Program-made: the position numbers and the translations under genes
Notes under the pieces: generated by a model
What the model saw: the letters and a program-made list of their open reading frames with translations, nothing else
The model's database searches: none
What the model was told of the DNA's origin: nothing
From: Lachnospiraceae bacterium
Lineage (GTDB): Bacteria > Bacillota > Clostridia > Lachnospirales > Lachnospiraceae
Reading direction: 5' to 3'
DNA: 41,640 nucleotides
Assembly (NCBI GenBank): GCA_900751785.1
Contig: CAADSM010000103.1
Span: 1 to 41,640, forward strand
Shown: positions 1-8,906 of the stretch, in pieces
How the letters are laid out: each line of letters begins with the position of its first letter
Numbering within the stretch: the first letter of the stretch is position 1

Positions 1-389
1 AGGCGGTCCTCCGCCTTCTTGATCGTCTCAGATGTAGTTCCGATGAGACGCACGCCGTTTTCCTTCAGGAAGCCGGCTTCTTCCAGCTCCATGGCAAGGT
101 TCAGTCCTGCCTGTCCTCCCAGAGTCGGGAGCACGCTGTCCGGTTTTTCCTTCAGGATGAGCTGCTCTACCACCTCAACAGTCAGCGGCTCGATATAGAC
201 ACGGTCCGCGATGTCCTTATCCGTCATGATGGTCGCCGGGTTGGAGTTCAGCAGTACGCCCTCAAGCCCCTCCTCCTTCAGAGAACGGCACGCCTGTGTC
301 CCCGCGTAGTCAAACTCCGCTGCCTGTCCGATGACGATCGGACCGGAACCGATGACCAGTACTTTCTTTATACTTAAATCTCTTGGCAT
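1..389 (-). CDS. carB: Carbamoyl-phosphate synthase large subunit, N-terminal part (truncated by window edge)
   Basis: Only the first 129 or so codons are inside the window. CarB makes carbamoyl phosphate from bicarbonate, two ATP and the ammonia delivered by CarA, for pyrimidines and arginine. The translation begins [20 protein letters not shown] and shows the N-terminal pre-ATP-grasp fold, with the [20 protein letters not shown] loop and the segment [12 protein letters not shown] typical of CarB. The start codon overlaps the carA stop by one base (TAATG), and GGAGG lies in the last carA codons, so the two genes are co-transcribed and probably translationally coupled. The remainder lies to the left of the window. 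Confidence 0.96.
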   Translation of the reverse strand, partial: MPRDLSIKKVLVIGSGPIVIGQAAEFDYAGTQACRSLKEEGLEGVLLNSNPATIMTDKDIADRVYIEPLTVEVVEQLILKEKPDSVLPTLGGQAGLNLAMELEEAGFLKENGVRLIGTTSETIKKAEDR

Positions 390-1459
390 TATTTCGCTCC
401 TCCCATCATCTCAATAAATCTGTCAAACAGGTATCCTGAATCCTGCGGTCCCGGGCATGCCTCCGGATGGAACTGTACGGTGAAAATGTTTTTGCCCACA
501 TACGCAAGTCCCTCGTTGGTCCCGTCGTTTACATTCTTAAACGCCGGCACAGCTACTGCCGGATCGACGCTCTCTTCATCCACCACATAGCCATGGTTCT
601 GAGATGAGATATACACCCTGCCGGTCTTTAAGTCCTTGACCGGATGATTCCCGCCGCGGTGTCCGTATTTCAGCTTGTGCGTGGACGCACCCGTAGCAAG
701 CGCCATAAGCTGATGTCCAAGACAGATGGCGAAGATCGGAATATCTGTATTGTAGAGTTTTCTGATTTCTTCGATAATAGATGTGCAGTCCGCCGGATCC
801 CCAGGTCCGTTGGAGAGCATGATACCGTCGGGGTTTGATGAAATGATTTCTTCCGCGGTTGTGTGGGCCGGATATACAGTCACTTCGCAGCCACGTTTAT
901 TTAAAGATTTTGCAATGTTATTCTTTGCGCCAAGGTCAAGAAGTGCAACTTTCTTCCCTGTTCCCTCGAGAACGTATTTCTCCTGACATGTCACTTTGGA
1001 GACAACATCTCCCACTGTGTATGCCTTCAGCTTCGGCAGGATCTCGTCCAGGTCATAGTCCTCATTCGTCGTGATCATACCGTTCATGGTTCCCTTCTCC
1101 CTCAGGATCTTGGTAAGAGCACGGGTATCGATCCCCGCGATCCCCGGGATATCCTGACTCTTAAGGAAATCCTGGATCGTGCCTTCACAGCGGAAATTGC
1201 TCGGCATCCTGGACAGCTCTCTTACAATATATCCGTCCGGCCACGCCTTCTTTGACTCCATGTCCGGTGTGATTCCGTAGTTGCCGATCAAAGGATAGGT
1301 CATCACGACCGCCTGTCCCGCGTAGGACGGGTCCGTCAGCACCTCCAGATAACCTGTCATAGAAGTATTAAAAACAATCTCGCTGATACAGTCACGCGTC
1401 GAGCCGATACTCGTCCCTGTAAATACTGTACCGTCTTCCAATATTAGAAACGCCTTCAT
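389..1459 (-). CDS. carA: Carbamoyl-phosphate synthase small (glutaminase) subunit
   Basis: CarA hydrolyses glutamine and channels ammonia to CarB. The 356-residue product has the usual family length: an N-terminal CPSase small-chain domain (about 1-150) and a class I glutamine amidotransferase domain (about 170-350). The nucleophile is Cys246 in FAICLGHQ, and the other triad residues are His331 and Glu333 in [10 protein letters not shown]. The reading frame is open ten codons further upstream, but the ATG at 1459 gives the conserved N-terminus [10 protein letters not shown] and has an AAAGGGTG ribosome site just before it, so I use that start. It is the first gene of a carAB operon with its own promoter at 1594-1622 and a leader hairpin. 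Confidence 0.97.
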   Translation of the reverse strand: MKAFLILEDGTVFTGTSIGSTRDCISEIVFNTSMTGYLEVLTDPSYAGQAVVMTYPLIGNYGITPDMESKKAWPDGYIVRELSRMPSNFRCEGTIQDFLKSQDIPGIAGIDTRALTKILREKGTMNGMITTNEDYDLDEILPKLKAYTVGDVVSKVTCQEKYVLEGTGKKVALLDLGAKNNIAKSLNKRGCEVTVYPAHTTAEEIISSNPDGIMLSNGPGDPADCTSIIEEIRKLYNTDIPIFAICLGHQLMALATGASTHKLKYGHRGGNHPVKDLKTGRVYISSQNHGYVVDEESVDPAVAVPAFKNVNDGTNEGLAYVGKNIFTVQFHPEACPGPQDSGYLFDRFIEMMGGAK

Positions 1460-1541
1460 CTGTTCACCCTTTCCCTTCGTACAAATCAATAGCAGCTAAT
1501 CTGAAAACCGCCCTGTCCCGGCTGCGCCGTTACATAGCAAA

Positions 1542-1573
1542 GGCACTCTTGGAGTCTTTTCATCCAGAGCGCC
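1542..1573 (-). promoter_or_regulatory. Stem-loop in the carA leader
   Basis: Arms GGCACTCT-GGA (1542-1549, 1551-1553) and TCC-AGAGCGCC (1563-1573) pair over 11 bp with one bulged base and one G-U pair on the transcript strand. It sits about 15 nt after the expected transcription start of carA. PyrR-binding loops control carAB in many Firmicutes, but the consensus PyrR loop is not convincing here, and no U-tract follows. Regulatory role is inferred from position only. Confidence 0.4.
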
Positions 1574-1593
1574 CACTTTCTCAAATTGTAAAG

Positions 1594-1622
1594 ATTATAC
1601 TACAACTTAAGCCATATTTCAA
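1594..1622 (-). promoter_or_regulatory. carAB promoter (sigma-A type)
   Basis: On the minus strand there is TTGAAA (1622-1617), a 17-bp spacer and a perfect TATAAT (1599-1594). Transcription would start near 1587 and leave a leader of about 128 nt before the carA ATG. The intergenic stretch 1490-1664 holds nothing else that I recognise. Confidence 0.8.
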
Positions 1623-1664
1623 CAGTAAGTTTGCTTATAAATATTCATTTCTATTTATAAATAT

Positions 1665-2891
1665 TCATTCATCTTCCTCATAATTCCAAAAAACAGTGAG
1701 CTTTCCGTGGTCCCGATCCTCCGCATACGTGTACCGCACCGTCCCCAGGCCATAGTAGGAGGCAAGGTTCTGCGCCGCCTGAGGCAGGAGTTCATTGATG
1801 ATCACGCTCTGCGCCGCGTCATAGAGCCCGGTATCCGCAAACTTGCAGACAAAGGTATCTGCGCCGCTGTATATGCTCTCGTTCATCTTCCCCAGAAGCT
1901 CCGCCGAGTCGAACACTTCGTAATACATGCCGTTCAGCTTATAATAATTCAGATCGTCTGACCCGCATGCCGGATACTCCACAAAATCATCCTGCTCATG
2001 ATCGATCATCATCTCTGCGTCCGTACAGCAGAGATAATCATAATTGACGCTGCTGCCCGGGATGCTCTCCCCGCTCTCTTCCTCCAGAAAAACCGGATCG
2101 CCGAAGGTCGTATCCATCTGATAGTATTTCCCGCCGCACTGTACGATATTCCATGCGTGCGCTCCCTGTCCGGTGATATTTCCGATCACATAGATGCACT
2201 GGATCCCCATCCCTTCAAGCAGATGCTGCGCCGCCCTGGAATATCCCGCGCAGACAGAACGTTTCCCCACAAGCGCACTGTAGATGTTCTGATTGTCCGG
2301 TGCATTTTCATCATAGTCCACAGTATTGACGATATACTCGTAGACATAACGGATCTTTTCATAGTCCGAGGCGTCCGCCCCGATCCCCGCCATGCATTCC
2401 TGCACAGCCACATCGATCTGCGCCTGCCGCGCATCCTTCTCCGAAGCCGTGCACGTGTACCCCGGCGACATCTCCGTGTAATCCTCATAGATGGTCATCC
2501 GTGAGGTCCCGTCGCACCAGAAGAGTTCCGGCCGGTCATAGAGCAGATACTCATAGATCCTGCCTGCATCGTCCTGCTTCCCCGCGTGGATCCGGATCGT
2601 CTCTTCCATCCCGGTCACGCCCTGCAGGATCTCCCGGTACACAGTCTGCTCCGCCTCGGAGAGCTGCTGATAATAGAAATCACCCGCCACCTCCTCCGCA
2701 GTGACCGTCAGCTCCGGGAACTCCACCTGCTGTTCTCCCGTCAGGCTCACCGTCTCCGCAGTCCTCATCCTCTCCAGCAGGAGATGCCCTCCCGCCGCTG
2801 CCAGAACGCCCATCAGCAGCAGGACGCAGAATGCCCCTGCGATTTTTGGAAATATTCTTCTTCGTCTCCGTCGACTTCTCCTTCTCGCCAT
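1665..2891 (-). CDS. Membrane-anchored transglutaminase-like protein
   Basis: 408 residues. A very basic N-terminus (nine Arg in the first 12 residues) is followed by one hydrophobic segment at about 17-38, giving a signal anchor with the rest outside the cell. The C-terminal half carries a transglutaminase-like (papain-fold) core with the expected triad: Cys214 in SVCAGYS, His245 in AHAWN and Asp260 in QMDTTF. Bacterial members act as proteases, peptide cyclases or cross-linkers, and the substrate cannot be told from sequence. The ATG at 2891 has GAGGAG seven bases upstream. It follows the SleC-like gene by 86 bp on the same strand, so it may be co-transcribed and act in the spore or cell envelope (inference). 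Confidence 0.8.
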   Translation of the reverse strand: MARRRSRRRRRRIFPKIAGAFCVLLLMGVLAAAGGHLLLERMRTAETVSLTGEQQVEFPELTVTAEEVAGDFYYQQLSEAEQTVYREILQGVTGMEETIRIHAGKQDDAGRIYEYLLYDRPELFWCDGTSRMTIYEDYTEMSPGYTCTASEKDARQAQIDVAVQECMAGIGADASDYEKIRYVYEYIVNTVDYDENAPDNQNIYSALVGKRSVCAGYSRAAQHLLEGMGIQCIYVIGNITGQGAHAWNIVQCGGKYYQMDTTFGDPVFLEEESGESIPGSSVNYDYLCCTDAEMMIDHEQDDFVEYPACGSDDLNYYKLNGMYYEVFDSAELLGKMNESIYSGADTFVCKFADTGLYDAAQSVIINELLPQAAQNLASYYGLGTVRYTYAEDRDHGKLTVFWNYEEDE

Positions 2892-2977
2892 GCTTCTCCT
2901 CTCTGCCGTCCGGCACAGCGGACCGCCGCAATATCCGCCGATCCTTTTCAGATCTGTCTGCCGGACGTTTGTATCAG

Positions 2978-4240
2978 TTATGTCAGTTCTGCGATCCGCG
3001 ACACGCCCACATAGATCTCGGAAATCTTATACCACGTCCTGTAGTCCACCGTCCCCGTCACAGGAAGCCCGAACACAGACTGGAACTCTCTCACCGCATT
3101 CTCCGTGGCCGGCCCGTAGATCCCGTCCGCGGTGATCTTCGGGAGCGCCGGGTAAGCGCCTGCGATCACATTCAGCTCCTCCTGCATCTGGCGCACCTTG
3201 TCTCCGCTGGATCCCTGCTCCAGCGTGTAGCCCGGCCAGGAAGCGGGAATGCCCGAGATCTCCTGGGCGGTGTTGATGTACATATCATCCCCGTAGAAAT
3301 ACCGCAGGATCTCGATCGCAGAATAGCCCTGGTCACCCAGCTCCTTGGCTCCCCACTGGGTCATCCAGTTGGGACAGGTCACCCTTCTGCCGTCGCAGTA
3401 CTGGGTCAGGATGGGCTGACGCACATTCGGTCTGGAAAGATAATTTGCGAACAGCTCATCCACGATCACAGATATTGTATCATAAACATTCCGTTCCGGG
3501 ATCCATTTTTGATCAAATGCTGTCGAAGAAGTGATCGTAAAGTCATATCCGCGGTTCCTGTACCACTCCGTGTAGACCCGGTTCAGGGTGAAGGACATGA
3601 TCGCCAGCACGTTCGCCCGTATGGAGTTTTCCGGCCAGGTGGCATAGATCTCACTGGATGCGACATTCTTGATATAGTCCTTGTATTTCACATAATGATT
3701 CGTGGCTGTGGTATCCCGCGGGGAACCGTCATGTACTACGATATACTCCGGCACGACCACCCTGCTCAGGACGATCTCCCCTGACTCGTTCGTCGGCTTG
3801 ATCTCATCCTCCGCGATCTTGGGCGGATACTCCCCATACAAAGTATGGGCAGGGATGACGAATACTTCTTCCTCTTCCCTGCCCACATCGCTCGGTCTCA
3901 TCCTCACGTTCTGAATCGCCCTGACATTGGCCAGTATCTCTGCTCCGGCGATGCTCACCGGCTCGAACCCCGGAGCGCTGACGTCCAATGTATATTCTGA
4001 ATAGGGCTGTCTCTCATTATTCGGATCCAGGCTCCATTCCTCGGGCGGGGCGTCCAGCTCCAGCACCTCCGTCTGGCCGGAGGAATCTGTCCCCACTCTC
4101 TCCAGCGTGCTCTCGGGAACTCCGGTATAAGATATGGATATACGCGCATCCGCTATAGGGCGTCCGCCCGCAGTGGATGTCACATTGATCTGGAGTTCCC
4201 CTTTGTCCGTGGCTTCCTGCATTGCTCTTATATGTGCCAT
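2978..4240 (-). CDS. SleC-like spore cortex protein (SpoIID/LytB-like plus peptidoglycan-binding domain)
   Basis: The architecture matches clostridial SleC: an N-terminal region with a carboxypeptidase-regulatory-like beta fold (about 10-115), a central SpoIID/LytB-like region (about 150-320), and a C-terminal PG_binding_1 domain (about 340-405, with ADGIYGPATENAVREFQ and GTVDYRTW). SleC is made as a zymogen in the spore and lyses cortex at germination after cleavage by Csp proteases. The product has no obvious signal peptide, as expected for a protein made in the spore. I place the start at 4240 because AGGAG lies seven bases upstream; an ATG five codons earlier has a poor ribosome site. The family assignment is good. 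Activity as a true cortex-lytic enzyme is inferred, since the family also has members annotated only as peptidoglycan-binding proteins. No csp gene is in the window. Confidence 0.7.
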   Translation of the reverse strand: MAHIRAMQEATDKGELQINVTSTAGGRPIADARISISYTGVPESTLERVGTDSSGQTEVLELDAPPEEWSLDPNNERQPYSEYTLDVSAPGFEPVSIAGAEILANVRAIQNVRMRPSDVGREEEEVFVIPAHTLYGEYPPKIAEDEIKPTNESGEIVLSRVVVPEYIVVHDGSPRDTTATNHYVKYKDYIKNVASSEIYATWPENSIRANVLAIMSFTLNRVYTEWYRNRGYDFTITSSTAFDQKWIPERNVYDTISVIVDELFANYLSRPNVRQPILTQYCDGRRVTCPNWMTQWGAKELGDQGYSAIEILRYFYGDDMYINTAQEISGIPASWPGYTLEQGSSGDKVRQMQEELNVIAGAYPALPKITADGIYGPATENAVREFQSVFGLPVTGTVDYRTWYKISEIYVGVSRIAELT

Positions 4241-4304
4241 CTGCGTCTCCTGCATCTGTCTCTTATCTTTTTCATTATATATGGAGTGAGCAGGATTTAG
4301 AACA

Positions 4305-4335
4305 GTGTATCAGATTGTTTTAAGCCTGTCATTCA
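4305..4335 (-). promoter_or_regulatory. Possible sigma-G-like promoter of the SleC-like gene
   Basis: Minus strand TGAATG (4335-4330), an 18-bp spacer and GATACAC (4311-4305) partly resemble the forespore sigma-G consensus. A better sigma-A-like TATAAT lies closer to the gene but has no matching -35. This is a weak motif call, made mainly because the gene product looks spore-specific. Confidence 0.25.
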
Positions 4336-4426
4336 CTTAATGAGAATCTTATTTTTGCAGTTCTTTTAGAATAGCAGATGCGCATCCTGCGTAGCGTTTA
4401 ATAGGGGACAAAATTTCCTATTAGAT

Positions 4427-4454
4427 AAAAAGGCCTGCCCGCGCAGACCTTTTT
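4427..4454 (-). terminator. Terminator of the pyrH-rseP cluster
   Basis: A 12-bp stem (4427-4438 with 4443-4454, one G-U) with a four-base loop is flanked by A and T runs, so it reads as a rho-independent terminator on the minus strand, 17 bases after the rseP stop. The flanking runs could make it bidirectional. Confidence 0.85.
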
Positions 4455-4471
4455 CTACCTTATATCCTGTC

Positions 4472-5503
4472 TCAGAACAATTTCACGATATCATTAAACA
4501 TGACGACCACCATCAGCACCATCAGCGCCGCGAATCCGGCAAAGTGCACCATGCCTTCCTTCTCCGGCGGGACGCGCTTTCTGCGCACCGCCTCGATGAT
4601 GAGGAACACGAGCCGTCCTCCGTCCAGTGCCGGGATCGGAAGCAGGTTCATGATCCCTAAGTTCGCCGTCACCAGTACGCCAAAGTTCAGCATGTTCAGG
4701 ATAACCGCCGCGATCCCGGAAGGAGCCGACGCCTGGTAGACGCTGTCCACCGCGGATACGATGCCCACAGGACCTGACATATCCTTGATCCCCAGCTGCC
4801 CTGTGACAAGCATGCGGAGACTGTCAAATGTATAGTTGATCCAGTACTTTACTGTATAAACTCCGTATTGGAACGCCCCCAGTATCCCCGGCTTTACAAC
4901 CTCACCGGACGTTACGCCGAGCTTCGGAGTCGCATCTCCCTCAAGCTGCCGCGGTTCGATCACCGCAGTGTACTCCTCGCCGTCTCTCTCATAGACGACC
5001 TCAAGGGAAGTCTCATTCGGATGCGTCAGTGTATAGAGGCTCACGTCATCCCAGATGTGGACGTTCCTGCCGTTGATCTCCTTGATCACATCGCCGGCCT
5101 GCATACCCTGCTCGGCGGCAGAGTACCCCTCGCTCACCCCGCTGATCTCTGCGGAGCGGTATCCGACAGAAAGGATGATGATCACGCAGAAGATCCATGC
5201 CAGGATCAGATTGAACGCAGGACCTGCCGCGATGACGGAGATCCTCGCCCACACGGACTTGCTGTTGAAGCTTCCCTCCGACATATCGTCCGCATCGTCC
5301 TCTCCCATCATACATGCTCCGCCGAATGGGAGGAGCTTGAGTGAGAACTTTGTTTCCCCGATCTGCTTTCCGATCAGCGTCGGCCCGAGACCTAAGGAGA
5401 ACTCATCCACCCGGATCCCGTTTGCCTTTGCCAGGAGAAAATGTCCCAGCTCATGAAAGATAATGATAAAACTGAATAGTAGGATTGCAATTATAATGCC
5501 CAT
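4472..5503 (-). CDS. rseP: Site-2 membrane metalloprotease RseP
   Basis: 343 residues, standard for the M50B family. The zinc site is HELGH at 17-21 in the first transmembrane segment, and the third ligand motif is NLLPIPALDGG (286-296, Asp294). A PDZ domain spans about 118-190. C-terminal membrane helices lie at about 265-285 and 325-340. RseP/YluC enzymes cut transmembrane anti-sigma factors and leftover signal peptides inside the membrane. It is the last gene of the pyrH-frr-uppS-cdsA-dxr-rseP cluster, three bases after dxr and followed by a strong terminator. Confidence 0.96.
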   Translation of the reverse strand: MGIIIAILLFSFIIIFHELGHFLLAKANGIRVDEFSLGLGPTLIGKQIGETKFSLKLLPFGGACMMGEDDADDMSEGSFNSKSVWARISVIAAGPAFNLILAWIFCVIIILSVGYRSAEISGVSEGYSAAEQGMQAGDVIKEINGRNVHIWDDVSLYTLTHPNETSLEVVYERDGEEYTAVIEPRQLEGDATPKLGVTSGEVVKPGILGAFQYGVYTVKYWINYTFDSLRMLVTGQLGIKDMSGPVGIVSAVDSVYQASAPSGIAAVILNMLNFGVLVTANLGIMNLLPIPALDGGRLVFLIIEAVRRKRVPPEKEGMVHFAGFAALMVLMVVVMFNDIVKLF

Positions 5504-5506
5504 TGA

Positions 5507-6649
5507 TTACCACCTGTTTTTAATAAATTGATATGTTTCCTGCTCTGTCTTTAGTATCTCTTCCACTGTAGGATCCTCGATATTTTTATGGTTCTCCATA
5601 CACGCCTGTATGATCTCCGGGATCTGCAGATAGCCAATCTTCCGGTCGAGGAACATGGCCACTGCCCTCTCGTTTGCCGCATTCAGGACCGTGGGCAGGG
5701 AGCCTCCCCTGCGTCCCGCCTCATACGCCAGCTTAAGCCCGTAGAATGTCTCCATATCCGGCTTTTCAAACGTGATCTGCTGAAGCGCTGCGAAGTCCAG
5801 CCTGTCCCCCGGCAGATACCGTCTCTCCGGATAGTACAGAGCGTACTGGATCGGAAGCTTCATATCCGGCGTCCCGAGCTGCGCGATGACCGCGCCGTCC
5901 TCGTACTCCACCATAGAGTGAATGATACTCTGCGGCTGCACCACCACCTGGATCTGGTCCACGGTGACGCCGAACAGCCATTTCGCCTCGATCACTTCGA
6001 GGCCCTTGTTCACCATAGTGGACGAGTCGATGGTGATCTTTCTTCCCATCTCCCAGTTGGGATGCTTCAGGGCATCCTCTACCTGGATATTCTTGAGCTC
6101 TTCTCTCTTCTTCCCGCGGAAGGGACCGCCTGATGCGGTCAGCAGGATCTTGTGCAGCGCCTTTCTCTGCCCGCCCTGAAGGGACTGGAAGATGGCGCTG
6201 TGCTCGCTGTCCACCGGGAGGATGGACACGCCCCGCTCTTTCGCGAGGGGCATGATGATATGTCCCGCTGTGACAAGAGTCTCCTTGTTTGCCAGCGCGA
6301 TATCCTTCCCCGCCTTGATCGCCTCGATGGTGGGAAGGATCCCGATCATCCCCACGATCGCCGTGACCAGGATCTCTGACTCCGGCTCCGCCGCCACTGA
6401 GAGCAGCCCGTCCATGCCTGATACGATCTCGATATCCATATCGCGTACGCGGCTCTTAAGCTCCGCCGCCCGCTCTTCCTTCCACACAGCCGCCAGCTTC
6501 GGCCGGAACTCCCGGATCTGCTGCTCCAGCAGGTCGATGTTATTCCCCGCCGCCAGCGCAGTCACTTCGAGGTCCCCGTTGGTCCTGACGATCTCCAGTG
6601 TCTGGGTGCCGATGGAACCGGTAGAACCCAGGATTGCAATTTTCTTCAT
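5507..6649 (-). CDS. dxr: 1-deoxy-D-xylulose 5-phosphate reductoisomerase
   Basis: Converts DXP to MEP with NADPH, the committing step of the non-mevalonate isoprenoid pathway. The 380 residues include the NADPH loop GSTGSIG (8-14), NKET at 121-124, and the metal-binding DSEH at 147-150. The ATG has GGGAGG about ten bases upstream. It sits between cdsA and rseP. Together with uppS in the same cluster it links isoprenoid precursor supply to the undecaprenyl lipid carrier for cell wall synthesis. Confidence 0.97.
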   Translation of the reverse strand: MKKIAILGSTGSIGTQTLEIVRTNGDLEVTALAAGNNIDLLEQQIREFRPKLAAVWKEERAAELKSRVRDMDIEIVSGMDGLLSVAAEPESEILVTAIVGMIGILPTIEAIKAGKDIALANKETLVTAGHIIMPLAKERGVSILPVDSEHSAIFQSLQGGQRKALHKILLTASGGPFRGKKREELKNIQVEDALKHPNWEMGRKITIDSSTMVNKGLEVIEAKWLFGVTVDQIQVVVQPQSIIHSMVEYEDGAVIAQLGTPDMKLPIQYALYYPERRYLPGDRLDFAALQQITFEKPDMETFYGLKLAYEAGRRGGSLPTVLNAANERAVAMFLDRKIGYLQIPEIIQACMENHKNIEDPTVEEILKTEQETYQFIKNRW

Positions 6650-6676
6650 CTCTTCTGTACCTCCCTGCGTGATCCA

Positions 6677-7489
6677 TCATAGGAACAGCGCCAGATAATA
6701 GATGATGGGCGCTGTGAAGATCACGCTGTCGAACCGGTCAAGGATCCCGCCGTGTCCCGGGATCAGTTTCCCATAGTCTTTGATATTGTGATAGCGCTTG
6801 ATGGCGGACGCCGCAAGGTCTCCCACCTGAGAGATCGCCCCGCCTGCCGCGCCGATGATCGCATAGGAGAGGATGTCCGCTCCCGCATTTCCCCAGTGGT
6901 TGATCGCCAGGCCGTAGAGCACGCCGATCAGCGCCGCTCCGAGGATCCCGCCGATCCCGCCCTCGACTGATTTCTTCGGGCTCAGGACAGGCGCCATCTT
7001 ATGCTTCCCGATGAGCATCCCCACACAGTAGGCGCAGGTATCGCATCCCCAGGAACAGATAAACACGAGCCAGACTGTGTAAACGCCTCCCGGAAGGATC
7101 CTTGTCTGATAGATATAGGACAGCATCATCGCCACATAGAATACGCCGAAAAATGCCGCCATGATCTGCTGGGTATTGTATTTCGGATAGGCGAACACCA
7201 GCACTGCCATCTGGCAGATCAGGTGCGCCATGAAAAGCATCATGAACCAGTTGAGCTTCTCTCCCGGGAGAAGAGGCTCAAAATACAGGAGCGCATAGTA
7301 GAGCACCGCGAACGCATAGCCCACGATCCCCGGCGCCTTTTTCTCGATTGCAAACACCTTGTACAGCTCTGTCATGCCGATCAGGCTGATGGCGAGCAGC
7401 ACCAGGAACAGGAGATTTCCTCCTGTGATCACCGTCACGAGAGCAATGATCACCAATAGTATTCCGCTTAACAACCTTGTTTTAAACAT
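6677..7489 (-). CDS. cdsA: Phosphatidate cytidylyltransferase
   Basis: Makes CDP-diacylglycerol from phosphatidic acid and CTP at the membrane. The 270-residue protein has about seven or eight hydrophobic helices and the full CdsA signature between Ser228 and Asp254 (KRYHNIKDYG, then PGHGGILDRFD). The gene begins three bases after uppS, and its ribosome site (GGAGGAGGA) is formed by the Glu codons at the end of uppS, which suggests translational coupling. Confidence 0.96.
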   Translation of the reverse strand: MFKTRLLSGILLVIIALVTVITGGNLLFLVLLAISLIGMTELYKVFAIEKKAPGIVGYAFAVLYYALLYFEPLLPGEKLNWFMMLFMAHLICQMAVLVFAYPKYNTQQIMAAFFGVFYVAMMLSYIYQTRILPGGVYTVWLVFICSWGCDTCAYCVGMLIGKHKMAPVLSPKKSVEGGIGGILGAALIGVLYGLAINHWGNAGADILSYAIIGAAGGAISQVGDLAASAIKRYHNIKDYGKLIPGHGGILDRFDSVIFTAPIIYYLALFL

Positions 7490-7492
7490 GCC

Positions 7493-8200
7493 TTATTCCT
7501 CCTCCACTCCGCCGAAGCGTCTGTGCCTGTGATTGTACTCTTCCACTGCTTTCACGAGCTCATCCTTCGTGAAATCCGGCCAGGGCACATCCGTAAAGTA
7601 AAACTCTGAATACGCGAGCTGCCAGAGCAGATAGTTGGAAAGCCTCTGTTCCCCGCTCGTGCGGATCATCAGATCCGGGTCCGGTATGCCGTGTGTGTCC
7701 AGATAGGATTCAAACACGGCCTCATCGATCTTATCCGGATCCAGTTTCCCATCGGCGCAGTCCTGCGCCATCCGCCTCGCCGCCCGGGTCATCTCGTCAC
7801 GGCTGCCGTAATTCAGGGCGATCGTAAAGTTCAGGCCTCCGTTGTCCACGGTGGCTGCCTCAAGCTCGCCGATCCTCTTTTTGATATCCTCGTCCAGAGG
7901 CTCGATATCTCCGATCACACGGACCTTCATATCATTCTTCGCTGCTGTCTTAAGACACGTCTTCATATAATTGCGGAGCAGCTTCATCAGCGCATCCACC
8001 TCGTCCTTCGGGCGGTTCCAGTTCTCCGTGGAAAACGCATAGACAGTCAGGTACTTGATCCCCATCCGCCATGCTTCCTCGCAGATCCGCTCTACGTTCT
8101 TGCTCCCCTGGGCATGTCCGTAGTTTCTCGGCATTCCCTTTGACTTGGCCCATCGCCCGTTTCCGTCCAGAATAATAGCCACATGCTGCGGTATTTTCAT
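7493..8200 (-). CDS. uppS: Isoprenyl (undecaprenyl diphosphate) synthase
   Basis: A cis-prenyltransferase that extends farnesyl diphosphate to the C55 lipid carrier for peptidoglycan. The 235 residues include the catalytic Asp12 in ILDGNGRWAK, the segment STENWNRP, and the C-terminal RTSGEQRLSNYLLWQ motif. It lies downstream of frr, separated by 86 bp that hold a terminator-like hairpin (8235-8276). No convincing dedicated promoter was found in that gap. Confidence 0.97.
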   Translation of the reverse strand: MKIPQHVAIILDGNGRWAKSKGMPRNYGHAQGSKNVERICEEAWRMGIKYLTVYAFSTENWNRPKDEVDALMKLLRNYMKTCLKTAAKNDMKVRVIGDIEPLDEDIKKRIGELEAATVDNGGLNFTIALNYGSRDEMTRAARRMAQDCADGKLDPDKIDEAVFESYLDTHGIPDPDLMIRTSGEQRLSNYLLWQLAYSEFYFTDVPWPDFTKDELVKAVEEYNHRHRRFGGVEEE

Positions 8201-8234
8201 CCTCTTTTTCCTCTCTATACCTGTTATTTCCGCT

Positions 8235-8276
8235 CATAGAAACAGAGGGAGCCTTAAGATTAAGCCTCCCTCTGTT
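8235..8276 (-). terminator. Terminator-like hairpin between frr and uppS
   Basis: Perfect 11-bp arms (8241-8251 and 8266-8276), then one C-C mismatch and four more pairs (8253-8256 with 8261-8264) with a four-base AGAT loop. On the minus strand the stem is followed by TTTCTAT. This looks like a full or partial terminator inside the gene cluster, which would make downstream expression lower than that of pyrH-frr. Confidence 0.7.
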
Positions 8277-8286
8277 CCCGTCTGAT

Positions 8287-8838
8287 CTAAACTGTCATGA
8301 TCTCTTTTGACTTAGCTTCGACCATCTTATCGATCTTCTCGATATATTTGTCTGTGATCTTCTGAAGTTCATCCTCAAGATCTTTGATCCCGTCCTCGGA
8401 GATCTCTGTTCCTTTCAGCTTCTTGAACGCCACGTTTCCGTCACGGCGGATATTGCGGACAGCTACCTTCGCTGCCTCGCCTTTCTTCTTGACGTCCTTT
8501 GCCAGCTCTTTTCTGCGCTCCTCGGTGAGTTCCGGGAACACAAGACGGATCGAGCTTCCGTCATTCGTCGGGTTGATCCCGATGTCAGATGTCATGATCG
8601 CCTTCTCGATCGCCTTGAGCATACTCTTCTCCCACGGCTGGATCTGGATCATCCTCGCCTCCGGGACAGATACGTTCGCCACCTGCTGGATCGGAGTCGG
8701 CGCTCCGTAGTAGTCAACCGTCAGCTTGTCCAGAACGTGCGGATTCGCACGCCCCGCACGGATCGTCGCCAGCTCGCTGTCCAGATTATTGATCGTCTTC
8801 GTCATCTTGCCGTCATATACTTTTACTTTTTCATTCAT
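8287..8838 (-). CDS. frr: Ribosome recycling factor
   Basis: 183 residues, the normal RRF length. RRF splits post-termination ribosomes with EF-G. The sequence matches the family throughout, including the N-terminal helix with IRAGRANPHVLDKL, PIQQVANVSVPEARM, and the C-terminal helix ending in MVEAKSKEIMTV. It lies 68 bp after pyrH with a good GGAGGA site, and the two form the usual pair. Confidence 0.97.
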   Translation of the reverse strand: MNEKVKVYDGKMTKTINNLDSELATIRAGRANPHVLDKLTVDYYGAPTPIQQVANVSVPEARMIQIQPWEKSMLKAIEKAIMTSDIGINPTNDGSSIRLVFPELTEERRKELAKDVKKKGEAAKVAVRNIRRDGNVAFKKLKGTEISEDGIKDLEDELQKITDKYIEKIDKMVEAKSKEIMTV

Positions 8839-8906
8839 ATCCTGAATCCTCCTGCCCTGTTGCTTTTATTTCCGCACACCTTCCCATTGTGTACGGTTTT
8901 CCCGTT

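Noticed and set aside
1542..1573. PyrR attenuator upstream of carA
   Set aside because: The stem is present, but the conserved PyrR loop and a following antiterminator/terminator pair are not, so I keep it only as an unassigned hairpin.
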